Source of the DNA: Synechococcus sp. 1G10 | Lineage (GTDB): Bacteria > Cyanobacteriota > Cyanobacteriia > PCC-6307 > Cyanobiaceae | DNA: 64,000 bases | Reading direction: 5' to 3' | Assembly (NCBI RefSeq): GCF_002252625.1 | Contig: NZ_NQKW01000001.1 | Location: forward strand, 1 to 64,000 | Part shown: positions 1 to 8,823 of the stretch, piece by piece | Layout: each line of letters starts with the position of its first letter | Position numbering within the stretch: position 1 is the first letter of the stretch | Notes under the pieces: model-generated | Databases searched by the model: none | Told to the model about the DNA's origin: nothing | The model's input: the letters and a program-made list of their open reading frames with translations, nothing else | Program-made: the position numbers and the translations under genes

Positions 1-151
1 TCAGGTCCTGCACCTGACGACCCAGGGTGATCTCCTGCTCATGGGTCAGCAGCGGCACGCGGCCGATGTCGCGCAGGTAGGAGCGCACCAGGTCGCCGGT
101 GGGGACCAGGGACGAGGCGGAGGCTGCGGCGGCCACGGGGAGAGAGGGCAT
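1..151 (-). CDS. RNA polymerase sigma factor, group 2 (5' end only)
   Basis: Only the first 50 codons lie in the window; the gene continues past base 1. After a short Ala/Ser-rich leader the protein reads DLVRSYLRDIGRVPLLTHEQ followed by EITLGRQVQDL. This is the region 1.2 start of cyanobacterial primary-like (group 2) sigma-70 factors, which bind core RNA polymerase and choose promoters, often under stress or light change. The ATG at 151 fits, because the family motif starts about 20 residues later as usual. Which paralogue it is cannot be told from this fragment. It is divergent from the pseudouridine synthase that starts at 300, so both promoters probably lie in the 148 bases between them. 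Confidence 0.9.
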   Translation of the reverse strand, partial: MPSLPVAAAASASSLVPTGDLVRSYLRDIGRVPLLTHEQEITLGRQVQDL

Positions 152-299
152 GGGGCCGAATCGGTGAGTTAGGAAACCTTTGTGTTTCGTAAATTACCAT
201 CAACCTGACGGTCCACGCCATCTCTTCCGCCTGCTCAGTGGTGAACCGGCCTCGCCCGTCCTGCCATTCCCGGTCAGAGACCAAACACGGCACCCAGGC

Positions 300-1025
300 A
301 TGACGGCGCAACGAATCCAGAAATTGCTGGCCAGTGCCGGACTCTGCTCCCGACGTCGGGCCGAGGAGCTGATCCTGGAGGGGCGGGTGAGTTTGAACGG
401 GACCGTGGCGCGGTTGGGGGACCAGGCCGATCTTTCCAGTGATCGGCTGGAGCTCGATGGGACTCCGGTGGGTGCGGCAGCCCGCACCATCACCGTCCTG
501 CTCAACAAGCCCCGCGGCGTGATCTGCAGTTGCCAGGACCCCGAGGGGCGAACCACGGTGCTCGATCTGTTGCCGCCGGAGCTGAGCATGGGGACCGGCC
601 TCCATCCCGTAGGGCGTCTTGATGGCGCCAGCCGGGGAGTGCTGCTGCTTAGCAATGACGGTGCGCTCACCCTTCGCTTCACCCACCCCCGCTTCGGTCA
701 CCGCAAGCACTACCGGGTGTGGGTCAGCGGTGAACCCGGGCCTGAGGTGCTGGAGCAGTGGCGCCGCGGTGTGCCGCTCGACGGCCGGCCCAGTCAGCCC
801 GTGGTGGTTCGGGAGCTGGCGCGGGAGCGAAAAGGCACCCTGCTGGAGCTGGAGATGGGTGAGGGCAGGAACCGACAGATCCGGCGCACAGCCGAACTGC
901 TGGGTCATCCAGTGCGCGATCTTCAGCGGGTGGCGATCGGCCCGCTGCGCCTCGGCGATCTGCCTGAGGGACGCTGGCGCCACCTTGCCCCCCAAGAATG
1001 GAAGGATCTGGAACCGCGGGATTGA
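300..1025 (+). CDS. 16S/23S rRNA pseudouridine synthase, RsuA/RluB family
   Basis: 241 residues. An N-terminal S4 RNA-binding domain (QRIQKLLASAGLCSRRRAEE, about residues 4-23 and onward) is followed by the catalytic domain with GRLDGASRGVLLLSNDG near residue 105; Asp108 is the expected catalytic aspartate. GEGRNRQIRR and HPVRDLQRVAIGPL are the other usual RsuA/RluB motifs. The enzyme isomerises one uridine in ribosomal RNA. An in-frame upstream start exists at 180, but the ATG at 300 puts the S4 domain at the normal distance from the N terminus. Whether the target is 16S (RsuA) or 23S (RluB) RNA cannot be decided from sequence alone. Confidence 0.9.
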   Translation: MTAQRIQKLLASAGLCSRRRAEELILEGRVSLNGTVARLGDQADLSSDRLELDGTPVGAAARTITVLLNKPRGVICSCQDPEGRTTVLDLLPPELSMGTGLHPVGRLDGASRGVLLLSNDGALTLRFTHPRFGHRKHYRVWVSGEPGPEVLEQWRRGVPLDGRPSQPVVVRELARERKGTLLELEMGEGRNRQIRRTAELLGHPVRDLQRVAIGPLRLGDLPEGRWRHLAPQEWKDLEPRD

Positions 1026-1057
1026 GCCGTGGACCGATCGAACCACTGCCCTGATCG

Positions 1058-1990
1058 ATGCCGCCAACCAGTAATCCCACGGCTGCACCGCGCCTAAGGC
1101 GTCGGTGGCCCTGGCAGAAAGCCCTGCCCAGCCTGCCGGTCGAGCCGCGGGAGGATCCCCTGCTCAACGCCGGCCGGCAGCTGCGGCAGCAGCGGGAAGC
1201 CCGGGGCCTGAGCCTGCGGGAGCTGGCGATCGAGACGCGGGTGAGCACCCCTGTCCTCGAAGCCCTGGAGCGGGGATGGCGCGAGCGACTGCCTGAGCCG
1301 GCTTATCTCAGGACCATGCTGCCGCTGCTGGAGCAGCACCTGGATCTTTCCGCCGGCGCCCTCGAAGGTGCCCTGCCGGACCGGGGCGAGACGACCAAGC
1401 AGGGCGTTTCCGGGCGTCAGGCCCTGCTCTCACGCTTCACTCCAGGCTCGATCGATGTCTTCACCACCTGGCAGGGGACCGTGCTCTACGGGGTGCTGAC
1501 GCTGGCCCTGATCTATGGCGTGAATCTGCAGCAGCGGCGCTTGGCGGCAGAGAACCTGCTGGCCCTGAAGCCGATCCCACCCCTGCCGGCAGCTGAACAA
1601 CGGGCTCCTGACCCCAACGCCGAACTGTTGCAGGCCTATCCGGACCTCAGGCCCCTGCAGCAGGCAGCCCAGGGTGTGGCAAGGCAACGCTTGCTGGAGG
1701 GGGGTGTTGAGCGCCGTCCCGCAGCCGGGGTGCTGCGGCTGCAGCTGGGGCAACCCACCCGCGTCAGCCTGGGCAGTGATTCAGGGGTGAAGACCGAGCT
1801 CAACGGAGCCACAGGTGAGCTGGTGCTGCAGCTGAGGCCTCCCCTGCGCCTGAGCCTGGAACCCGTGCCGTCACAGGGCTCGGTGCTCTGGGACGGCCAG
1901 CCATTGGCGCCGGAGCCTGGCGGAGCTGGCCGTTACCGGCTGCCGCCGGCCACAGCCCCAGGGACGCCAGGCTCCCCAGTGCGCCCGTAG
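1058..1990 (+). CDS. RodZ-like helix-turn-helix membrane protein
   Basis: 310 residues. An N-terminal helix-turn-helix of the RodZ type lies at about residues 36-100 (LLNAGRQLRQQREARGLSLR), then one membrane segment at about 138-156, then a proline-rich linker and a C-terminal beta domain (about 220-300) like the RodZ periplasmic domain. RodZ family proteins link the MreB cytoskeleton to wall synthesis, but the helix-turn-helix can also act in regulation. It follows the pseudouridine synthase by 32 bases on the same strand. Its 3' end overlaps the end of malQ on the other strand by 58 bases. A second, distinct RodZ-like protein lies at 57598-58575. Confidence 0.75.
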   Translation: MPPTSNPTAAPRLRRRWPWQKALPSLPVEPREDPLLNAGRQLRQQREARGLSLRELAIETRVSTPVLEALERGWRERLPEPAYLRTMLPLLEQHLDLSAGALEGALPDRGETTKQGVSGRQALLSRFTPGSIDVFTTWQGTVLYGVLTLALIYGVNLQQRRLAAENLLALKPIPPLPAAEQRAPDPNAELLQAYPDLRPLQQAAQGVARQRLLEGGVERRPAAGVLRLQLGQPTRVSLGSDSGVKTELNGATGELVLQLRPPLRLSLEPVPSQGSVLWDGQPLAPEPGGAGRYRLPPATAPGTPGSPVRP

Positions 1991-3537
1991 CGCTTTGCCA
2001 GCCCCTGGAGCCCCTGAAGAGGGTCATCGAGGCTGGCGATCGGTTGGCTCAGACGCCAGGTCCAGTTTCCCGAGGCGGTGCCAGGGGTGTTGAAGCGGGC
2101 CTGATCATCGAGGTGGAGCAGATCCTGCAGGGGTACTACCGCCAACTGGGCCGAGGAGCCCAGAGCCAGCTCCAGCAGCTGCCAACCGGGTGCGTCGATG
2201 GTGTGTCCCACCAGCTCCCCCACCTGACGCCGCTGGTCTTCCTCCAGATTCCGCCACCAGCCCAGGCAGGTGGCGTTGTCATGGGTACCGGTGTAGACCA
2301 CCCAGTGATCACCCAGGTAGTTCGCCGGCAGGTATGGGTTATCTGGCTTGCCATCAAAGGCGAACTGCAGAATCTTCATCCCCGGCAGGGCGAAGCGATC
2401 GCGCAGGGCCTCCACCTCCGGGGTGATCACACCCAGGTCTTCGGCGATCAGGGGCAGGGCTGAGGCTGATGCTGAGCTGCTGCTGTTGCCGGCCTGCTGC
2501 CTCTGCCAGCGGGCCTGAAGAGTGGCGAGCAGGGCCACCCCAGGCGACGGGCGCCAGCGGCCCTCCTGGGCCGTCTCGGCCTGGCCAGCCACGCTCCAGT
2601 ACGACTCCAGAGCGCGGAAATGGTCGAGCCGCAGCAGGTCGAGCAGCTGCATCTGCCGCTCCAGCCGGCGCATCCACCAACGGAACCCCGTGAGCCGGTG
2701 CAGGCTCCAGCGGTAGACCGGCGTTCCCCACAGCTGGCCGGTGTCGGAGAAGTAATCGGGGGGAACGCCGCTTTGCTCAGTGAGCGAGCCATCGGCGCGC
2801 ACGGAGAACAGGCGGCGGTTTGCCCAGACATCGGCGCTGTCGTGGGCGACATAGAAGGGCAGATCACCGATCAGGCGCACGCCCTGCGTTCTGGCGTGTT
2901 GGTGCAGCAGCTGCCACTGCCGCTGCAGCTGCCACTGAACCAGGGCCTCCTGCAGCAGCGGACCGCAGGCTTCCCGATCAAGCTGGCGCAGGGCCAGGCG
3001 GCCGCGCCGCGCCAGAGCCCTGGGCCAGGTCCACCAGGGCTGCTGGCCCTGGCGATCGCGCAAGACCATGAAGCGGCAATGGTCTCGCAGCCAGTCGTCC
3101 TCCTGACGCCGCCAGCTGGCGAATGCCTGCTGGCGCTCCAGGCTCTGAGCAGACCAGCGTTTAAGCAAGCGCTCTCCCAGAGCCGCAGCCCGCAGCCGTG
3201 CCGCCTCCAGGTCAAGACGCTCGAAGCTGCCGCTTGGCAGAGTCTCGAGGTCGACGGGGTCAAGGAATCCCTCGTCCACCAGCTCGTCGGCATCGAGGAA
3301 CCAGGGGTTGAGAGCGAAACCGCTGGGAGAGCTGTAAGGGGAGCCGGTGCCGTCAGTGGGAGCCAGCGGCAACAACTGCCAGGCGGCGATGCCGGCCGCG
3401 GCCAGCTGGTCGATCCACTGGCGAGCCGCCATGCCGAAGGTTCCACAGCAAGGTGTGCCTGGAAGGGCGGTGGGATGGAGCAGCACGCCGCAGTGCCGGC
3501 TGGAGGGCCCGTGGTCGGGGCCAGAGGGCACGGGCAT
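1933..3537 (-). CDS. malQ: 4-alpha-glucanotransferase (amylomaltase, GH77)
   Basis: 534 residues, normal for bacterial GH77 enzymes. It transfers maltosyl units between glucan chains during glycogen and maltodextrin turnover in the cytoplasm. Family motifs in order: LHPTALPGTPCCGTFG at the N terminus, LIGDLPFYVAHDSADVWANR, LLRLDHFRALESYW holding the nucleophile Asp, PLIAEDLGVITPEVEALRD holding the acid/base Glu, and YTGTHDNATCLGWW with the third catalytic Asp. The ATG at 3537 shares its first base with the TGA of the upstream bciB gene (TGATG), suggesting translational coupling; a TTG one codon earlier is possible. Convergent with the RodZ-like gene. Confidence 0.95.
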   Translation of the reverse strand: MPVPSGPDHGPSSRHCGVLLHPTALPGTPCCGTFGMAARQWIDQLAAAGIAAWQLLPLAPTDGTGSPYSSPSGFALNPWFLDADELVDEGFLDPVDLETLPSGSFERLDLEAARLRAAALGERLLKRWSAQSLERQQAFASWRRQEDDWLRDHCRFMVLRDRQGQQPWWTWPRALARRGRLALRQLDREACGPLLQEALVQWQLQRQWQLLHQHARTQGVRLIGDLPFYVAHDSADVWANRRLFSVRADGSLTEQSGVPPDYFSDTGQLWGTPVYRWSLHRLTGFRWWMRRLERQMQLLDLLRLDHFRALESYWSVAGQAETAQEGRWRPSPGVALLATLQARWQRQQAGNSSSSASASALPLIAEDLGVITPEVEALRDRFALPGMKILQFAFDGKPDNPYLPANYLGDHWVVYTGTHDNATCLGWWRNLEEDQRRQVGELVGHTIDAPGWQLLELALGSSAQLAVVPLQDLLHLDDQARFNTPGTASGNWTWRLSQPIASLDDPLQGLQGLAKRYGRTGEPGVPGAVAGGSR

Positions 3538-4781
3538 CAATCGGGCAGGCGATATCGGCTGATGATGGCCTTGGCGAAGGCAGGGATGTGGCGATCCGCC
3601 TGATCCGGGTGGTTACGTCTCACCCAGATGGCATTGCGGGTGAAGTGGGAATCGATCGAGAAGCGACCGTATTCCAATCCCTTCGGACCGAAGCGCTTCA
3701 CGAAGAATCCCACCAGTTCCGCCAGCCAGAGGGGAAGCTTCACGGCCTTGTCATAGGCCTCGATCCCCTGCTGAACCGCGGCGCGGCGGTCCCCCTGGCT
3801 GGTGACCGGGGCGGTGTCGAGCTCGGCCTCCACCAGATCGAGCAGCAGCTGACCCTTCGGGTTGCGCACCACCAGCCACTGGCGGCCAAAGGTGGCTCCC
3901 ATGTAACCCACCACCAGGTCGGCGCCGGCGTTGGTGTAGTCGAAGCAGCTCAGGCAGCTGGGGGCAAAAACGCTCTTGAGATTGGGGGTGTCGAGCCCGA
4001 AGAACGGCACGGTTTCCTCGCTGCCGTCGCTGTGGCGGAAATGGATGCGGAAGTCCTGCATGAACTCGTAGTGCACCACCGTCTCCGGTGAGCGGCTGGC
4101 ACTCTCCAGAAAGGTCTGCAGCCCGCTGCGGCTGACGTTATCGACGCAGGGCATGCCCAGCACGTAGAGCTCGTCGAGCGGCAGGGTGTCCTGCACGGCC
4201 CGCAGAGCCTGGATCTGGCAGCCCACCCCAATCGCCAGCAGGCGGCGGATGCCGCTGCCTGGCAGCTGCTGCAGCACCTCCAGATTGGGCGAGAGGGTGG
4301 GCTTGTTCACCCGCGCCGCCAGCACCTGCTCTGGGGTTCGCGCCAGCACCGGCACCGGCGTGAAGCGATCGTCGGGACTCTGCTGCACGCACAGCACCGC
4401 ATCCACCAGGCCGCTCTCAAGGGCGCGCACGCCGATCCGGCTGACGATGCCGGTCCACTGGGCGCCATCGATCGGGGCTTGCAGGCGAGCGCTGAGCATG
4501 AGCTGATGCACACCGAAGTAGAGCTCGTCTTCGTCGGCCAGATCGCGACTGCGACCGTGGGCCCGCTCCTCCATCCGGTCGAAGCCCTGGGTCAGGAAGG
4601 CGCAGGCGCTGCGCACGTAGGCCACCCAGCCCGTATCGCACAGCCCGCACTCACTGCAGAGATCCCTGGCCGGCTTGACACTGCCCATGGCCAGGGGCCG
4701 GGCCCGCTCGTGGGGGGCCAGCTCTTCGCCACGACCGGGACCGGCGGCCTGGGCGGGACCTGAACGGGAAGCGGCGCTCAA
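3537..4781 (-). CDS. bciB: Ferredoxin-dependent divinyl chlorophyllide 8-vinyl reductase (BciB type)
   Basis: 414 residues from a TTG start. The protein belongs to the coenzyme F420 hydrogenase beta-subunit family, which in cyanobacteria includes BciB, the enzyme that reduces the 8-vinyl group of divinyl (proto)chlorophyllide with electrons from ferredoxin. Iron-sulfur ligands are visible in DLCSECGLCDTGWVAYVRSA and later in PSCLSCFDYTNAGADLVVG, with GMPCVDNVSRSG between them. An ATG at 4688 would give 383 residues, but the stretch just before it (PHERARPLAMGSVKPA) resembles the start of relatives, so the longer form is preferred. The related chlorophyll b-cycle enzyme HCAR is the main alternative but is not expected without chlorophyll b. 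Only 18 bases separate it from the divergent LCP gene. Confidence 0.8.
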   Translation of the reverse strand: MSAASRSGPAQAAGPGRGEELAPHERARPLAMGSVKPARDLCSECGLCDTGWVAYVRSACAFLTQGFDRMEERAHGRSRDLADEDELYFGVHQLMLSARLQAPIDGAQWTGIVSRIGVRALESGLVDAVLCVQQSPDDRFTPVPVLARTPEQVLAARVNKPTLSPNLEVLQQLPGSGIRRLLAIGVGCQIQALRAVQDTLPLDELYVLGMPCVDNVSRSGLQTFLESASRSPETVVHYEFMQDFRIHFRHSDGSEETVPFFGLDTPNLKSVFAPSCLSCFDYTNAGADLVVGYMGATFGRQWLVVRNPKGQLLLDLVEAELDTAPVTSQGDRRAAVQQGIEAYDKAVKLPLWLAELVGFFVKRFGPKGLEYGRFSIDSHFTRNAIWVRRNHPDQADRHIPAFAKAIISRYRLPD

Positions 4782-4799
4782 TGCTGAATCCCGACGGGA

Positions 4800-5858
4800 A
4801 TGGTGGAGTTCCTCAACTTATCGGCCACTGCACCGACCCTGAACAAGCTGCGTCAAAGTGAGGCGATTCCTCAAGCCAATTCAGTCGTGGCAGGCAAGTC
4901 AGCACCTCCAGCGGGGCCACGACGTGGCGGGCCATGGAAGCTCCTGGCTGGGCTGGGCCTGGGCGCCCTCGGGCTGGTGGCCTCGTTGGGCCTGATTGGC
5001 CGGCTCTGGCCGCAGCAGGATCAGGGACTGAGTAGTGAGGAGCAGAACGGCGAGGCCGCACCCTTGGCCAGTCCCCCCTCCAGGCCGATCACGGTGCTGC
5101 TGATCGGCAGTGATGCCGATCGTCTGGCGGCCGCCAGCAACGGTGCTGCCCCGGCCGGGGCAGCCAACAGCGACACCCTGATGCTGCTGCGGGTGGACCC
5201 CGCCGGCCCCCTGCAGGTGCTCGCCATTCCGACCGAACTGGCCGTGAAGCTGCCCGGGCAGACGAACGTGCAGCCGCTGGGATCGCTCTACAAGCAGGGG
5301 GGCGCTGCCCTGAGTGCGGGAGCGGTGGCCGAGCTGGTGGGACTTGATTCCGGCCAGCCCGAGCGCTACGTGGTGCTGCCGCGCTCGGCTCTGCGGGAGC
5401 TGGTGGACGGATTGGGGGGACTGGAGGCGAACCTGGATCAGCCCCTCAGTTACAAAGACAAAAGCCAGGCGTTCAGCATCGATCTCCAGGGCGGGTTGCA
5501 GCGGCTCAAGGGTGCTCAGGTGGAGCAACTGGTGCGCTACCGCAACAAGGACCAGGGGGAAGCCGGCCGCCGGGAACGGCAGGAGAAGGTGGTCGGTCTG
5601 CTGGTGAGCGAGCTGACCCGCCCGGACCAATGGGCCCAGTTACCGGAGCGCTGGCAGCGGCTCACCTCCCAGCTCGACACCAACCTCACTCAGGAGGAAG
5701 CCCTGAGCCTGGTCACGGCCGGCCTGCGCCAGAACAAGCCGGTGCGCTATAGCCGGGTGCCGCTCGAAGCTCCGTCCAAGCCGGATCAGACCCTGCGCCA
5801 GATCAGCGCCAAGGCCCCCACACCTCTCTGGCCGCTGAAGCCCTCAGCAGCCGACTAG
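4800..5858 (+). CDS. LytR-CpsA-Psr (LCP) family protein
   Basis: 352 residues with a cytoplasmic N terminus, one membrane segment at about 46-67 and an extracytoplasmic LCP domain from about residue 96. Diagnostic stretches are ITVLLIGSDAD, SDTLMLLRVDP, LGGLEANLDQP, and the Arg-rich LVRYRNKDQGEAGRRERQEK that binds polyprenyl-phosphate substrates in the family. LCP enzymes attach secondary polymers to peptidoglycan; in cyanobacteria the polymer is probably an envelope polysaccharide, which is inference. The gene is divergent from bciB. Its TAG stop overlaps the TAG stop of the next, opposite gene in a shared CTAG. Confidence 0.85.
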   Translation: MVEFLNLSATAPTLNKLRQSEAIPQANSVVAGKSAPPAGPRRGGPWKLLAGLGLGALGLVASLGLIGRLWPQQDQGLSSEEQNGEAAPLASPPSRPITVLLIGSDADRLAAASNGAAPAGAANSDTLMLLRVDPAGPLQVLAIPTELAVKLPGQTNVQPLGSLYKQGGAALSAGAVAELVGLDSGQPERYVVLPRSALRELVDGLGGLEANLDQPLSYKDKSQAFSIDLQGGLQRLKGAQVEQLVRYRNKDQGEAGRRERQEKVVGLLVSELTRPDQWAQLPERWQRLTSQLDTNLTQEEALSLVTAGLRQNKPVRYSRVPLEAPSKPDQTLRQISAKAPTPLWPLKPSAAD

Positions 5859-6451
5859 ATCGCCTCGGCGGCGATCTGGCTCCAGCGCCGACTCAGGTTC
5901 AACAACAGATCCGCACAATCGTCAGCGGCTTCGTCCTGAGCCAGCACCCCCAGCCAGGGGAGTCCATCGCGACGGCGGGCCTCCTGATCGAAGCGGCCGC
6001 CCCACTGGATCAGGCCCAGGAGCGGCACCCCACAGCGCTGCATCAGGGCAGTGCAGGCCGCGGGCAGGCCTCCATCCGCCTGGTGGGCCTCGATCAGCAG
6101 CACGGTCGGCTGGCGCCAGGCTCCCAGCAGCTCCGACCAGCGCCCACCCCAGGGCTGAAAGCGACCTGGATCCTGGAGTAACGGCACGATCCAGGAGCCG
6201 CTGCGGCCGCTCAGCTCTGTCATCAACACGTTCACATCCGTGTCCGGACAGTCTGAGGTCGTTCCTCCTCTGCCCTCATCGCTGGCCGCCACCAGCGGCG
6301 GCAGGGAGCACACTCCGACCAAGGCCGCCAACCTGCCGGCGGCCTCCTCGATGCCAGCGGCGGCATCTGCAGCCGCAGCACCCGCCAGCACCACGCGCAG
6401 GGGGGGGATCGAGCCCGCGGCGGTGGGGGGCGAACCCGCTGGCTTCATCAT
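5855..6451 (-). CDS. Unrecognised protein, possibly nucleotide-binding-fold like
   Basis: 198 residues from the first of two adjacent ATGs (6451, 6448). I do not recognise the family. The chain is Ala/Gly-rich with alternating hydrophobic strands (LRVVLAGAAAADAAAG, QPTVLLIEAHQADGG, CGVPLLGLIQWGGRFDQEAR, GLPWLGVLAQDEAADD), a pattern that recalls the dethiobiotin-synthetase or ParA-like fold, but no P-loop is visible. It diverges from prs with 66 bases between the starts and converges on the LCP gene with the two stops sharing CTAG at 5855-5858. Codon use looks like its neighbours, so it is probably a real gene of the core genome. Confidence 0.65.
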   Translation of the reverse strand: MMKPAGSPPTAAGSIPPLRVVLAGAAAADAAAGIEEAAGRLAALVGVCSLPPLVAASDEGRGGTTSDCPDTDVNVLMTELSGRSGSWIVPLLQDPGRFQPWGGRWSELLGAWRQPTVLLIEAHQADGGLPAACTALMQRCGVPLLGLIQWGGRFDQEARRRDGLPWLGVLAQDEAADDCADLLLNLSRRWSQIAAEAI

Positions 6452-6517
6452 TGTTTGCCTACGCCGGGCCGGGAGGCTTCTACCATCAGGCTCCAGCCCT
6501 GCTTGATCACGCCCCCC

Positions 6518-7513
6518 GTGACCAGTTTCTTGACTGCTGAACGGGTGGAGCAGGACAGCAAGCCCCACGACACCCGCCGTCTGCGCTTGTTCAGCGGCAC
6601 CTCCAACCCCGCCCTGGCCCACGAGATAGCCAGCTACCTCGGCGTGCCGGATGGTCCGCGAGTGATCAAGCGCTTCGCCGACGGTGAGCTCTACATCCAG
6701 ATCCAGGAATCAATCCGGGGTTGCGACGTCTTCCTGATCCAGCCCACCTGCGCCCCGGTGAACGATCACTTGATGGAGCTGCTGATCATGGTGGACGCAT
6801 GCCGCAGGGCCTCCGCCCGCCAGATCACCGCCGTCATCCCCTACTACGGCTACGCCCGTGCCGACCGCAAGACCGCCGGTAGGGAATCGATCACCGCCAA
6901 GCTGGTGGCCAACCTGCTGGCTCAGTCAGGAGTTGACCGGGTGCTGGCCATGGACCTGCATTCCTCCCAGATCCAAGGATATTTCGACATTCCCTGCGAC
7001 CACATCTACGGCTCACCGGTTCTGGTCGACTACCTATCAGCCCGCGACCTAGGCGAGATGGTGGTTGTTTCCCCAGATGTCGGCGGTGTGGCGCGGGCAC
7101 GCGCCTTCGCCAAACGGATGCACGATGCGCCCCTGGCGATCATCGACAAGCGGCGCTCAGACCACAACGTGGCCGAAAGCCTCACCGTGATCGGCGATGT
7201 GGCCGGCAAGACGGCGGTTCTGATCGACGACATGATCGACACCGGCGGCACGATCTGCCAGGGCGCCCGTCTGCTGCGGCGCCAGGGGGCCCGTCGCGTG
7301 CTGGCCTGCGCCACCCATGCGGTCTTCTCGCCCCCTGCCATCGAGCGTCTCTCGGAGCCGGGACTGCTTGAGGAGGTGCTGGTCACCAACAGCATCCCGA
7401 TCAGCGACGAACGTAACTTCCCTCAGCTGAAAGTGCTGTCGGTGGCCAAGATGCTCGGCGAGGCCATCTGGCGCATCCACGAAGAAAGCTCCGTGAGCTC
7501 GATGTTCCGTTGA
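6518..7513 (+). CDS. prs: Ribose-phosphate pyrophosphokinase
   Basis: 331 residues from GTG at 6518; this start leaves a short leader before LRLFSGTSNPALAHEIASYL. The enzyme makes PRPP from ribose 5-phosphate and ATP for nucleotide, His and Trp synthesis. Seen are RFADGELYIQIQESIRG, the ATP-loop stretch AVIPYYGYARADRKTAGRES, VVSPDVGGVARARAFAK, and the PRPP-binding signature VLIDDMIDTGGTICQGA. Length and motifs match class I bacterial enzymes. An earlier in-frame start at 6455 would run into the divergent gene's promoter area and adds no conserved residues. Confidence 0.95.
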   Translation: MTSFLTAERVEQDSKPHDTRRLRLFSGTSNPALAHEIASYLGVPDGPRVIKRFADGELYIQIQESIRGCDVFLIQPTCAPVNDHLMELLIMVDACRRASARQITAVIPYYGYARADRKTAGRESITAKLVANLLAQSGVDRVLAMDLHSSQIQGYFDIPCDHIYGSPVLVDYLSARDLGEMVVVSPDVGGVARARAFAKRMHDAPLAIIDKRRSDHNVAESLTVIGDVAGKTAVLIDDMIDTGGTICQGARLLRRQGARRVLACATHAVFSPPAIERLSEPGLLEEVLVTNSIPISDERNFPQLKVLSVAKMLGEAIWRIHEESSVSSMFR

Positions 7514-7611
7514 GCCATTCCGATCAATCCTTCTGTTAGGCCACTCCGCTCAGTTCCACCCTGTTCAGACATCTGTTGCCGCGTCCCACTCCCCCTGGCC
7601 TGAACGGGCCA

Positions 7612-8823
7612 ATGCCCCGCAGGGTCCGGCTGAAGAGGGCTCTGCCGGCCCTGGCCACCGTGCTGCTCACCTCCACCCTGCAGGCCCTGGGAGCCCTGCC
7701 AGCCCTGGCTGCCAGCCAGCGGGTCGGTGTCTGGCTCACCAACAGCCCCAGCCCCCTCTATTACGACGCCAACCTGATCGAGAAGGCCGTTGCCGAACTC
7801 GATGCCGCTGGCTTCAACACCCTTTACCCCAACGTCTGGAGCCGGGGGTTCACGTTCCATCGCAGCCGCTACGCGCCGATGGAGCCGAAGCTGAAGCAGG
7901 TAAACGCCTCCCTCGATCCGATCTGCCGTCTGACCAAGGCCGGTCAGCGGCGGGGCATGAAAGTGATCCCATGGTTCGAGTACGGCCTGATGGAGCCGGC
8001 CGATGCCGAAGTGGTGCGCCTCCATCCTGAGTGGGTGCTGCAACGCAGCGACGGCTCCACCTTGTACGCCATGCATGGGGCCAACCTCAAGACTTCGCCG
8101 CTCAAGGATCTGCGGGTCTGGCTGAATCCGTCCCATCCCGGCGTGCGCGAGCGGGTAATCGGGCTGATCGGTGAGATCGTCGACCGCTGCGGCGTCGACG
8201 GGATCCAGCTTGATGACCACTTCGCCTGGCCAGTGGAGCTCGGCTACGACCCCCATACCCGCGCCCTGTTCCGTCAGGAGAAAGGTCGCGAGCCCCCCCG
8301 CGACTACAACAACCGGGAGTGGATGACCTGGCGGCGCCAGCAGCTCACAGGATTGCTGCGCGACTTGCGCGCCAGGATGAAGAAGGAACGCAGCGGTGCT
8401 GTGATCAGCCACTCCCCCGGGCCCTTCCGTTTCGCCTACAACCACTGGCTGCAGGACTGGGAGATCTGGGCTCTGGGGGAGCTGGTGGATGAACTGGTGG
8501 TCCAGAACTATGCCCACTCCGTGGCCGGGTTCACCAAGGACCTCGACCAGGCCGCGCTGGTGAAGGCCCGGCGTTGGGGCATGCCTGTGCAGATCGGCGT
8601 GCTGGCGGGCTTTGGGGGCCGCACCACCTCCTCAGCAGTACTGGAGAAGAAGGTGGAGCAGGTGGCCAGGCGTGGCCTGGGAGTGATCTACTTCTACTGG
8701 GAAGGGCTCTGGGGAACCTATGGGGGGCCGGAGGGTGCGAGTGCGCGCCGCTCCAGCTTCCAGCGACTACACGGGACCCTCTACCCGGATCCTTACCCGC
8801 GCAGCTCCCGCCCCAGGCTCTGA
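7612..8823 (+). CDS. Secreted glycosyl hydrolase-like protein (GHL10/DUF187 type)
   Basis: 403 residues with an N-terminal signal peptide (arginine-rich start, then LPALATVLLTSTLQALGALP, ending ALAAS). The mature part reads as the GHL10 family of (beta/alpha)8 barrels: VGVWLTNSPSPLYYDANLIE, AGFNTLYPNVWSRGFTF, GMKVIPWFEYGLM, LNPSHPGVRERVIGLIGEI, CGVDGIQLDDHFAWP and a late strand with GVIYFYWEGLWG. The Asp pair in QLDDH and the Glu in WFEYG are candidate catalytic residues. Relatives are thought to act on cell-surface or storage polysaccharide; the substrate is unknown. Start ATG 7612 is chosen because the signal peptide begins there; a TTG lies at 7576. The 3' end overlaps pepN by 31 bases. 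Confidence 0.8.
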   Translation: MPRRVRLKRALPALATVLLTSTLQALGALPALAASQRVGVWLTNSPSPLYYDANLIEKAVAELDAAGFNTLYPNVWSRGFTFHRSRYAPMEPKLKQVNASLDPICRLTKAGQRRGMKVIPWFEYGLMEPADAEVVRLHPEWVLQRSDGSTLYAMHGANLKTSPLKDLRVWLNPSHPGVRERVIGLIGEIVDRCGVDGIQLDDHFAWPVELGYDPHTRALFRQEKGREPPRDYNNREWMTWRRQQLTGLLRDLRARMKKERSGAVISHSPGPFRFAYNHWLQDWEIWALGELVDELVVQNYAHSVAGFTKDLDQAALVKARRWGMPVQIGVLAGFGGRTTSSAVLEKKVEQVARRGLGVIYFYWEGLWGTYGGPEGASARRSSFQRLHGTLYPDPYPRSSRPRL

